Shown: one piece after another, positions 6,050 to 10,936 of the stretch | How positions within the stretch are numbered: position 1 is the first letter of the stretch | Layout: each line of letters opens with the position of its first letter | NCBI GenBank assembly: GCA_937925775.1 | Contig: CALAMM010000003.1 | Coordinates: 1-10,936 of the forward strand | DNA from: an uncultured Fimbriimonadales bacterium | GTDB lineage: Bacteria; Armatimonadota; Fimbriimonadia; Fimbriimonadales; GBS-DC | DNA: 10,936 nucleotides | Direction of reading: 5' to 3' | Translations under genes and position numbers: made by a program | The notes under the pieces: model-generated | Told to the model about the DNA's origin: nothing | The model's input: the letters and a program-made list of their open reading frames with translations, nothing else | The model's database searches: none

Positions 6050-7096
6050 TCACCCCTGTCCGTTTATCGCCTGCAATAGCAGCCCTGCACCGAACCGAAC
6101 GGGGTCGGTGCAGGGCAATTTTGTTTCGGCTTCCACCTGCGCGATGGCTTCCCGCGCTTCCGACTCGCTCAGGTGCGCCGTGTTCAGCGCGACGGCGACA
6201 ACTTTCGAGGGGTAGAACGCGCCGCCCATCGCGGCGACCTGCTCGTAGATTCGAACCACTTCGGGCAGCGGCGGGATCGGCACATTCGGGAGAGTGCGGA
6301 TGTGCGTTTGCCCAGCGCGATGCACCAGAATCAGGTGAGTGGGTTGCGCACCGCGCAGAAGGGGCAGTGTGGCGGTGGAAGCGGGGTGGGTCAGTGCGCC
6401 CTGTCCCTCGATGTGGATGATCTCGGCGTCATCTGCCAGCGCGCACACGAACTTTTCGACTGCGCCTGAGGCGAAGTCGACGCGCACTGCGTCCAACGCG
6501 ACGCCGTGCCCCTCGATCATAATCCCTGTTTGCCCTGTTGCCAGAAAGCGCGAGCGCATCCCCTGCTGCAGGCAGGCACGATGCATCTCAAGGCTCACGG
6601 TCATCTTCCCGACAGCCATATCTGTCCCGACGGTTAGCACGCGCTTGCAGGGCAGAAAGCGTGCCTTGCCTGAGCCGATTTCCAGTCCTGGCGGCTCTTT
6701 GCGCACATCCCAAATCCACTGACAGCTGTGCAGGAGCGGCTCTAAGTCGGGATGCTTGGCTAAGGGCGCGTGCATGCCGTTCACGAGGTTCAACCCTGCG
6801 AGGACGGCTGCCCGCACTTCGCGCCACATCTCCGCTGGGAGCACGCCACCTGGGGGCGCAATCCCTATCACCAGCGTATCGGGGCGGTACGCCATCGCTT
6901 CCTGCACCGACGCCACAATAGGCACATCGCGGGGAATACCTGTGAGCGCAGGCAGCGACTGACCCGCGCACTCGCGGTCAATCACCGCCACGATGGGGTT
7001 CTGGCTGTAGCGCAGCAAGCCCAGCCCCGTCTTGCCGAAGTTGCCGCGAATCCCTTCATGCATCAAAATCGCGAGCCGATTTTCGGGTTTGAGCAT
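6050..7096 (-). CDS. DUF1611 P-loop protein (DgcN-like N-acetyltransferase family)
   Basis: A 348-residue DUF1611 protein with an N-terminal Rossmann-like domain (NRLAILMHEGIRG...IVAVIDRECAGQ, then DTLVIGIAPPGG). The C-terminal P-loop domain has a Walker A-like motif GTDMAVGKMT at 157-166, and the conserved TDPVRFG is at 330-336 near the end. From memory, a member called DgcN was reported as a D-glutamate N-acetyltransferase in a D-Glu catabolic route, and the family is often found beside a dipeptide-epimerase-like gene. No such partner is visible here, so the substrate is open. The start is set at ATG 7096 because a longer reading (to 7267) would run through the divergent crp promoter and leader. 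The -10 TATAAT lies 12 nt before this ATG, with no Shine-Dalgarno site. Confidence 0.85.
   Translation of the reverse strand: MLKPENRLAILMHEGIRGNFGKTGLGLLRYSQNPIVAVIDRECAGQSLPALTGIPRDVPIVASVQEAMAYRPDTLVIGIAPPGGVLPAEMWREVRAAVLAGLNLVNGMHAPLAKHPDLEPLLHSCQWIWDVRKEPPGLEIGSGKARFLPCKRVLTVGTDMAVGKMTVSLEMHRACLQQGMRSRFLATGQTGIMIEGHGVALDAVRVDFASGAVEKFVCALADDAEIIHIEGQGALTHPASTATLPLLRGAQPTHLILVHRAGQTHIRTLPNVPIPPLPEVVRIYEQVAAMGGAFYPSKVVAVALNTAHLSESEAREAIAQVEAETKLPCTDPVRFGAGLLLQAINGQG
6082..6126 (+). terminator. Candidate thioredoxin terminator inside the DUF1611 coding region
   Basis: A perfect 12-bp stem (GCCCTGCACCGA at 6082-6093 with TCGGTGCAGGGC at 6105-6116) has an 11-nt loop and is followed by AATTTTGTTT. 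It lies 38 nt after the thioredoxin stop. On the minus strand the same bases encode CTDPVRFGAG of DUF1611. Only the plus-strand side has a T-tract. Confidence 0.6.
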
Positions 7097-7108
7097 CGTC
7101 AGAGTGGG

Positions 7109-7117
7109 ATTATACCT
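7109..7117 (-). promoter_or_regulatory. -10 box of the DUF1611 gene (near-leaderless)
   Basis: On the minus strand this reads AGGTATAAT: a perfect -10 hexamer with a GG prefix, 12 nt before the ATG. The predicted leader is about 5 nt, too short for a Shine-Dalgarno site. No good -35 is seen at the usual distance. Confidence 0.6.
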
Positions 7118-7156
7118 ATCTCCCCACTGCGGTCGTCGGAAACCGTAGCACTGTTG

Positions 7157-7165
7157 GGGTATACT
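7157..7165 (+). promoter_or_regulatory. -10 box of the crp-like gene
   Basis: GGGTATACT, the same form as the thioredoxin -10. It predicts a leader of about 64 nt before the ATG at 7236. It diverges from the DUF1611 -10, with 39 bp between the two boxes. The -35 region is weak (near 7136-7141), so an activator may be needed. Confidence 0.6.
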
Positions 7166-7222
7166 TTTGTTGCCTTGCCTCCTGCGAGCGGTTGCCTCTC
7201 CGCAAGGCGTATCTGAACTCAC

Positions 7223-7228
7223 GAGGTG
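7223..7228 (+). promoter_or_regulatory. Shine-Dalgarno site of the crp-like gene
   Basis: GAGGTG with 7 nt to the ATG at 7236. It supports that start over any longer reading. Confidence 0.65.
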
Positions 7229-7235
7229 AACCCGT

Positions 7236-7925
7236 ATGGCAGTCAAGTGGGCTCTGGTGAAAACCAACCCGTTTCAATGGCTCAGCGAATCGGAGGCGCG
7301 TGAAATCCTGAGTCGGATGCTCACCGTGCATTACAATCCTGGCGAGCGACTGGAGTTAGGGCGTGAGCCAGGCGGCTGGTGGGTGGTGGAGAAAGGCTTG
7401 ATGAAGGTCTACTCGATTGCGCCCGACGGCAGCGCGCTGACCTACGCCATCTTGGGCGAAGGGGACTCGTTCGGCGAGACCACGATTCTCACAGGGCACT
7501 GGATACGCGCTACGGTGGAAGCGTTGGAGCCGACCGAAGTGCGCTACCTCTCCGCCGAGCAGTTCGAAAGCCTGCTCAAGGAACATCCCGACTTCGCGCT
7601 GGCGCTGCTGCGCAACTTGGCGGAGCGCATCCGTCAGTCCGAGGAGCGCGTGTTCCACATCAGCCGGTTCAAACTCAGCCAGCGCGTCGCATACGCGCTC
7701 TTGGGGCTGGCACGGAGCATCGGTGAACAGACCGACGAAGGCATCGAAATCCACCTAACCCATCAGGAAATCGCCGACTATGTGGGCGCAAGTCGAGAGG
7801 CGGTTAGCCGCACTCTCGGACGCTGGGCGCGCAAAGGCTGGCTCGCCACCAACCGTAAGTCGATCGTTCTCAAAGACCTGCGCCCCTTCCAAATCATGAC
7901 TAACCAGCTGGACTTCGCCGCCTAA
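7236..7925 (+). CDS. Crp/Fnr-family transcriptional regulator
   Basis: A 229-residue regulator with an N-terminal cyclic-nucleotide-binding fold and a C-terminal winged helix. The phosphate-binding cassette region is GDSFGE at 76-81 followed by WIRATV. Arg91 fits the ligand-phosphate arginine of CRP, but the next residue is Ala rather than Ser, so cAMP binding is uncertain. No N-terminal Fe-S cysteine cluster is seen, which argues against a true FNR. The helix-turn-helix HQEIADYVGASREAVSRTLGRW (176-197) keeps SRE..SR (186-192), the residues with which CRP reads TGTGA half-sites. A perfect TGTGA-N6-TCACA site lies 507 bp downstream of this gene. The gene has its own promoter and leader, and diverges from DUF1611. 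Its TAA stop leads into the A-run of the opposite-strand fasciclin terminator. Confidence 0.9.
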   Translation: MAVKWALVKTNPFQWLSESEAREILSRMLTVHYNPGERLELGREPGGWWVVEKGLMKVYSIAPDGSALTYAILGEGDSFGETTILTGHWIRATVEALEPTEVRYLSAEQFESLLKEHPDFALALLRNLAERIRQSEERVFHISRFKLSQRVAYALLGLARSIGEQTDEGIEIHLTHQEIADYVGASREAVSRTLGRWARKGWLATNRKSIVLKDLRPFQIMTNQLDFAA

Positions 7926-7954
7926 AAAAAGGTGGAGAGCAACTGCCCTCCACC
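7924..7954 (-). terminator. Intrinsic terminator of the fasciclin gene
   Basis: Read on the minus strand, GGTGGAGGGC-AGTT-GCTCTCCACC forms a 10-bp stem (one G-U pair) with a 4-nt loop, followed by seven Ts. The plus-strand RNA would have an A-C mismatch and no T-tract, so it acts mainly for the minus strand. Confidence 0.85.
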
Positions 7955-7980
7955 CGAACGAGTTGCGAGGTGATAAACGC

Positions 7981-8382
7981 TTACTTAGGCATGAGGACGC
8001 GGTCGATCACATGGATGACGCCGTTATCCGCTTCGATGTCGGTCTGGATCACATTGGCGTCGTCCACGCGCACGCCGCCTTCCGTGTTGACCGTGATGCT
8101 CTGACCCTGCACGGTTTGGAGTTGACTGCTCCGCGCCACATCTGTCGCCATCAGTTTGCCTGGTACGACATGGTAGGTCAGAATCGCGGTCAGTTTCTCT
8201 TTGTCTGCCAGCACGGCTTGCAGCGTCTCTTGGGGGATCTGCGCGAACGCCTCATCGGTGGGAGCGAACACGGTGAACGGTCCTTCACCGCTGAGCGTTT
8301 CTACCAGACCCGCCGCCTGAACGGCTTGAACCAGCGTATTGAACTTCCCTGCTTGAACAGCGATATCCACAATCGTTGCCAT
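7981..8382 (-). CDS. Small fasciclin (FAS1) domain protein
   Basis: A 133-residue protein that is a single FAS1 domain. It has the opening TIVDIAVQAGKFNTLVQAVQAAGL, the H1-type motif FTVFAPTDEAF (36-46), the YHVVPG motif, and the closing NGVIHVIDRVLMPK. FAS1 domains usually mediate adhesion or protein contacts outside the cell. This one starts directly in the domain with no signal peptide or anchor, so it may be cytoplasmic or leave the cell by another route. The ATG at 8382 is fixed by AGGAGG six nt upstream (8389-8394); a longer reading to 8415 would cover that site and the -10 box. It diverges from the DUF1844 gene across a spacer holding a Crp-type palindrome, and ends at a strong terminator. 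Confidence 0.92.
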   Translation of the reverse strand: MATIVDIAVQAGKFNTLVQAVQAAGLVETLSGEGPFTVFAPTDEAFAQIPQETLQAVLADKEKLTAILTYHVVPGKLMATDVARSSQLQTVQGQSITVNTEGGVRVDDANVIQTDIEADNGVIHVIDRVLMPK

Positions 8383-8403
8383 AGTGAACCTCCTACGGGG
8401 TAA

Positions 8404-8412
8404 AGTATCCCC
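8404..8412 (-). promoter_or_regulatory. -10 box of the fasciclin gene
   Basis: On the minus strand this reads GGGGATACT. The hexamer GATACT is a weaker relative of the GGGTATACT boxes at thioredoxin and crp. The predicted start is near 8397, about 42 bp from the centre of the Crp-type palindrome, a spacing typical of class II activation. Confidence 0.55.
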
Positions 8413-8431
8413 CATCCGCGCAAGCCTTGTC

Positions 8432-8447
8432 TGTGATTAACATCACA
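8432..8447. promoter_or_regulatory. Crp-type operator, TGTGA-N6-TCACA
   Basis: TGTGATTAACATCACA is a perfect match to the CRP consensus half-sites, with 6-bp arms around TAAC. It lies between two divergent promoters. Its centre (8439.5) is about 42 bp upstream of the predicted fasciclin start and about 37 bp upstream of the DUF1844 one, where it overlaps the -35 region. The nearby Crp/Fnr regulator (7236-7925) is the obvious candidate to bind it; this is an inference. Confidence 0.7.
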
Positions 8448-8461
8448 TTGGCTGCGGTGCG

Positions 8462-8470
8462 GGGTATAAT
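8462..8470 (+). promoter_or_regulatory. -10 box of the DUF1844 gene
   Basis: GGGTATAAT, identical to the tRNA-Arg box. The expected -35 position (8442-8447) falls in the right arm of the Crp-type palindrome and does not resemble TTGACA. Confidence 0.65.
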
Positions 8471-8492
8471 CCGACTCTCAAGGAGGTGGCGC

Positions 8493-8780
8493 ATGGAGCA
8501 GGCTCCTGAGCGCACGGATGTCTACACTCTGCTGCGCTACACGCTGGATTTATACATCGCAGGCGCGTGGCAGTTCATGGGGTTCGTTCCCGACCCTGCG
8601 ACGGGGAAGACGCATATCGCGCTGGAGGAGGCCCAAATTGCCATCGATTGCGCCGATTTTTTGGCAGGAAAACTCAAGCCACACCTCGAACCAGAGTCGC
8701 AACGGGAGTACGAGCGTCAACTCCGCGACCTAAAGCTGAACTTTCTGATGAAGCAAAACGAGTTGCGCACGGAGGCATAG
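8493..8780 (+). CDS. DUF1844 family protein
   Basis: A 95-residue protein matching DUF1844: DVYTLLRYTLDLYIAGAWQFMGFVPDPATGKTHIALEEAQIAIDCADFLAGKLKPHLEPESQREYERQLRDLKLNFL, shown here in parts: the early VYTLLRYTLDLYIAGAW helix, the central GFVPDPATGK, and the LKLNFLMKQNE end. The family is small, helical and of unknown function. The ATG at 8493 is preceded by AGGAGGTG (8481-8488), which rules out the longer reading from 8427 that would cover the promoter. A one-base gap separates it from the next gene (stop 8778-8780, ATG 8782), so the two are co-transcribed. The promoter may be under Crp-type control. Confidence 0.85.
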   Translation: MEQAPERTDVYTLLRYTLDLYIAGAWQFMGFVPDPATGKTHIALEEAQIAIDCADFLAGKLKPHLEPESQREYERQLRDLKLNFLMKQNELRTEA

Positions 8781-8781
8781 G

Positions 8782-9327
8782 ATGGGACTGCTATTTTGGG
8801 CGCGCGCGTTCGCGCAGGGCGTTTGGGAAAGGCGTATTCAGGCGCAGACCGCTCTCCGAGTGAGGTGGCTGCGAGCCATCGCGGTGGTGAAATCGCTACC
8901 CGAGACGGCACGAGAACAGATTCGGCACTGGCGCGGCAACAGCGTCGAGTTCCCCATCGAGGAACAGCGGGTGCTGCTGGCAGAGTATTACGAGCGGTTC
9001 GAGCAGTTAGCGGAGCTGATTTGCAGCGCGGCGTTTGCGGGCGATGGCGCGCCGTTTCAGGCGCAGTACGCCGCGCTCCGCCGCTGGCTCCAACGCGCTT
9101 ACCCACCGCTCAAACCCTACCTGACGGGACACCTGAACTGCGACCCCAGCGACGCCGAGTTCGGCTTGCGCACTGTCGGCAAACCGACCGACGCGATGGA
9201 GGCCCTCTTCGCTGCGGAGACCATCGAAGACATCTTACGCTACGATCAAGGCGACCTCATCGGACGCCTTGAACGCGCCCGCAGCGCACTCTACCGCTAC
9301 GCCGACTACCTGCGAGAGGTGGTGTGA
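8782..9327 (+). CDS. Unrecognised 181-residue protein, second gene of the DUF1844 operon
   Basis: I do not recognise this family. The protein is rich in Arg, Ala and Leu, probably mostly helical and soluble. The N-terminus (MGLLFWARAFAQGVWERRIQAQ) is amphipathic rather than a clear signal peptide. A middle part with aromatic residues (YYERFEQLAELICSAAF) is followed by a conserved-looking acidic stretch CDPSDAEFGLRTVGKPTDAM. The C-terminal helices are EALFAAETIEDILRYDQGDLI and ERARSALYRYADYLREVV. There is no repeat, metal-binding cluster or transmembrane segment. A GGAGG at 8771-8775 gives six-nt spacing to the ATG, and the gene starts one base after the DUF1844 stop, so it is translated from the same mRNA. 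Codon use looks like its neighbours, which argues for a resident gene. It is surely coding; its function is unknown. Confidence 0.8.
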   Translation: MGLLFWARAFAQGVWERRIQAQTALRVRWLRAIAVVKSLPETAREQIRHWRGNSVEFPIEEQRVLLAEYYERFEQLAELICSAAFAGDGAPFQAQYAALRRWLQRAYPPLKPYLTGHLNCDPSDAEFGLRTVGKPTDAMEALFAAETIEDILRYDQGDLIGRLERARSALYRYADYLREVV

Positions 9328-9335
9328 ACTCTAAG

Positions 9336-9354
9336 GCGGGTACAATTAACCCGC
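9336..9354. promoter_or_regulatory. ispG promoter -10 within a perfect dyad
   Basis: The -10 is GGGTACAAT (9338-9346), 9 nt before the ATG, so the mRNA should be almost leaderless. A dyad GCGGGT-N7-ACCCGC spans 9336-9354 and covers the -10 and the predicted start site. A dyad placed here could be a repressor operator. The -35 region is weak. Confidence 0.5.
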
Positions 9355-9355
9355 T

Positions 9356-10570
9356 ATGAACCCGATTGTCCCGCTGACGGCGGTGCAGCTGCCGATGAGC
9401 ATGCCCCGCCGCCGCACGCGCGAGGTCAAAGTCGGCGATATCGGCATCGGCGGTAATAACCCCATCCGCGTCCAATCGATGATTACCGCCGAGACGATGA
9501 ACACCCAAGCGGCGGTGGCGCAAATCATCCAACTTTATGAGGCGGGCTGCGAAATCGTGCGCGTCACCGCTCCGAACCTGCGCGAGGCGCAAAACCTCGG
9601 CGAAATCCGCAAGGAACTCCAGCGCCGCGGCTACGGACGCATCCCCCTCGTCGCCGATGTCCATCACCAAGGCACGGACATCGCCCTCGAATGCACCAAA
9701 CATGTCGATAAAGTGCGCATCAATCCGGGGCTTTTCGTGTTCCGCAAGCCCGACCCGAACCGCTTGGACTACAGCCCCTCTGAGATTCAACAGGAGTTAG
9801 AGGCGATTGAACACGCGCTCCTGCCCGTGATTCGGGCGTGCAAAGAGCGCGGGCTGGCGATGCGCATCGGCGTCAATCACGGCAGTCTCTCGGAACGAAT
9901 CAAAGTGATGTACGGCGACTCGCCCGTTGGCATGGTCGAATCGGCGATGGAGTATCTCAAAATCTGCGAGGCGCACGGGTTCAAAAACTTAGTGATTTCG
10001 CTCAAGGCGAGCCGCGTGCCCGTCATGCTCTCGGCAAATCGGTTGATGGTTAAGCGCATGGAGGAGGAGGGGATGGACTATCCGTTGCACTTAGGCGTCA
10101 CGGAGGCGGGCGACGGCATGTATGCTCGGATTAAGAGCGCGATTGGTATCGGCACCCTGCTGGCGGAGGGCATCGGCGACACCATTCGCGTCTCGCTGGC
10201 GGAAGACCCCCTCCACGAAATCGAGGTGTGCTACGACATTTTGCAAGCGCTGGGCTTGCGCAAAACCAAAGTGGAGTATATCGCTTGCCCGTCGTGCGGG
10301 CGCACGAAGTTCGACCTGCCCACCGTGCTGAACCAAGTGCGCGCGGCTACGAAACACCTTGTGGGGCTGGACATCGCGGTGATGGGCTGTATCGTTAACG
10401 GACCAGGCGAAATGGCGGACGCCGACTACGGCTATGTAGGGCGTGGCGGCGGCAAGATCGCGCTCTATCGCAAGGGGCAACTTGTCAAAAACGACATCCC
10501 CGCTGAACGCGGCGTGGAAGAACTAATCGCCTTACTGAAAGCCGACGGCGTCTGGCGCGACCCTGAATAA
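9356..10570 (+). CDS. ispG: 4-hydroxy-3-methylbut-2-enyl diphosphate synthase
   Basis: A 404-residue IspG (GcpE), the [4Fe-4S] enzyme that turns MEcPP into HMBPP in the MEP isoprenoid pathway, using flavodoxin or ferredoxin. The TIM-barrel part opens with RTREVKVGDIGIGGNNPIRVQSM and contains LVADVHHQ, KVRINPG and MRIGVNHGSL. The cluster domain has CPSCGRTKFDL with Cys311 and Cys314, and GCIVNGPGE with Cys345 and Glu352; these four are the cluster ligands. The length fits the short bacterial form without the plant/Chlamydia insert. The ATG at 9356 gives about 15 residues before the usual family start; Met14 or Met16 (near 9395-9401) is the alternative, but lacks a Shine-Dalgarno site. It lies 28 bp after the unknown 181-residue gene and has its own -10, so it may be transcribed both alone and by read-through. 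Confidence 0.96.
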   Translation: MNPIVPLTAVQLPMSMPRRRTREVKVGDIGIGGNNPIRVQSMITAETMNTQAAVAQIIQLYEAGCEIVRVTAPNLREAQNLGEIRKELQRRGYGRIPLVADVHHQGTDIALECTKHVDKVRINPGLFVFRKPDPNRLDYSPSEIQQELEAIEHALLPVIRACKERGLAMRIGVNHGSLSERIKVMYGDSPVGMVESAMEYLKICEAHGFKNLVISLKASRVPVMLSANRLMVKRMEEEGMDYPLHLGVTEAGDGMYARIKSAIGIGTLLAEGIGDTIRVSLAEDPLHEIEVCYDILQALGLRKTKVEYIACPSCGRTKFDLPTVLNQVRAATKHLVGLDIAVMGCIVNGPGEMADADYGYVGRGGGKIALYRKGQLVKNDIPAERGVEELIALLKADGVWRDPE

Positions 10571-10598
10571 AAATGGGCTGGGAGGCAACTCCCAGCCC
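10567..10598 (-). terminator. Intrinsic terminator of the PEP-CTERM gene (may also act for ispG)
   Basis: A perfect 10-bp stem GGGCTGGGAG/CTCCCAGCCC (10575-10584/10589-10598) has a 4-nt loop. Read on the minus strand it is followed by ATTTTTATT, a good T-tract, just after the PEP-CTERM gene. On the plus strand it lies 4 nt after the ispG stop without a T-tract, so any effect on ispG would be weaker. Confidence 0.8.
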
Positions 10599-10632
10599 CA
10601 TAACTGTTACGCCCGGAAAGGAAAGACGAGGG

Positions 10633-10936
10633 TCAGTTCTTGCGGCGTCGCAGCACCAGCGCGCCCAGACCCGTTGCCAGCGCAATCAGGCTCGCAGGCT
10701 CAGGCACCCAGTCCTGCTCCACCAGCAGCAGGCTGGCAGTGGAAGTGCCAGGCGCGGGAGCGCCGTCAATGTGCAGAATAGCAACCTCAAACACGAGGAA
10801 ATGGCTCGACGGGGATGAAAGAGCAAAGAACTGGTTTAGCCCTACTGCGCCATCCGAGCCACCGGCGTAGGAACTTCCGCTCCACACCCAGCTGCCCGTG
10901 AACAGCACTTCGCTGGTATTGACATCGACCACTTTC
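10633..10936 (-). CDS. PEP-CTERM sorted extracellular protein (5' truncated)
   Basis: This is the last 100 residues or so of a secreted protein; the frame runs open past the right edge of the window. The visible end is a PEP-CTERM sorting signal: VPEPASL, a hydrophobic segment IALATGLGALVL, then the basic tail RRRKN. Such tails are cut by an exosortase as the protein crosses the envelope, often in bacteria that make exopolysaccharide or biofilm. The preceding part is rich in Ser, Gly and Ala, with beta-strand-like stretches (FLVFEVAILHIDG), and gives no catalytic family. The GTG at 10932 is an in-frame valine rather than a credible start. The gene ends at a strong terminator shared with convergent ispG. 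The sorting-signal call is secure; the rest of the protein is unknown. Confidence 0.85.
   Translation of the reverse strand, partial: KVVDVNTSEVLFTGSWVWSGSSYAGGSDGAVGLNQFFALSSPSSHFLVFEVAILHIDGAPAPGTSTASLLLVEQDWVPEPASLIALATGLGALVLRRRKN

Noticed and set aside
7097..7267. An N-terminal extension of DUF1611 up to 7267
   Set aside because: It would cover both divergent -10 boxes and the crp leader, has no family similarity, and the homologous part begins at MLKPENRLAILMHEG.
9323..9338. A TGTGA half-site upstream of ispG
   Set aside because: The second half (AGGCG) does not match TCACA, and the TGTGA includes the stop codon of the upstream gene.
1..10936. CRISPR arrays, insertion sequences, att sites, riboswitches
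   Set aside because: No regularly spaced direct repeats, transposase or integrase genes, or long structured leaders were seen on either strand.

Overview
The window is GC-rich bacterial DNA packed with short operons on both strands. Several features suggest a member of the Armatimonadota (Fimbriimonadales/Chthonomonadetes-like): a PEP-CTERM sorted protein, a DUF1844 protein, a beta-propeller phytase and a MEP-pathway ispG. This placement is an inference from gene content and is not proven. I see no insertion sequence, integrase, phage gene or CRISPR array, and the region reads as ordinary chromosome.

Layout. 1-1098 (+) is the 3' end of an ABC exporter with its own ATPase domain. It is followed by a promoter and tRNA-Arg(UCG) at 1168-1244. 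On the minus strand, 2948 to 1273 is a two-gene operon (SDR oxidoreductase, then zinc-free MDR oxidoreductase) joined by an ATGA overlap. 3036-4043 (+) is a beta-propeller phytase. 4109-5161 (+) is a secreted lytic transglycosylase whose 3' end overlaps rimI (5154-5666). Thioredoxin follows at 5727-6044 with its own promoter and Shine-Dalgarno site. A convergent DUF1611 P-loop gene (7096 to 6050, -) and a Crp/Fnr regulator (7236-7925, +) diverge from a shared 139-bp spacer. A small fasciclin-domain protein (8382 to 7981, -) diverges from a DUF1844 gene (8493-8780, +), which is followed by an unrecognised 181-residue protein (8782-9327) and ispG (9356-10570). The right edge carries the 3' end of a PEP-CTERM protein gene (-).

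Regulation is the most informative part. Eight promoters share a -10 box of the form (A/G)GG(T/G)A(T/C)A(A/C)T, with a GG pair directly before the hexamer, as if this lineage uses a GG-type extended -10. In three of them (SDR, DUF1611, ispG) the -10 lies only 9-12 nt before the ATG and there is no Shine-Dalgarno site, so the mRNAs should be leaderless or nearly so. Thioredoxin, crp, fasciclin and DUF1844 instead have clear leaders with strong Shine-Dalgarno sites. A perfect TGTGA-N6-TCACA palindrome lies between the divergent fasciclin and DUF1844 genes, next to the crp-like gene whose recognition helix keeps the matching residues. It is centred about 42 bp upstream of the predicted fasciclin start and about 37 bp upstream of the DUF1844 one.

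Terminators are compact GC hairpins. Two serve minus-strand genes (fasciclin and PEP-CTERM). The best thioredoxin terminator candidate is embedded in the coding sequence of the convergent DUF1611 gene, over its conserved TDPVRFG motif. I found no clear new multi-gene system. The best leads are the promoter/leaderless architecture, the Crp-type operator, the embedded terminator, the unrecognised DUF1844 partner, and the unusual N-terminal domain on the lytic transglycosylase.
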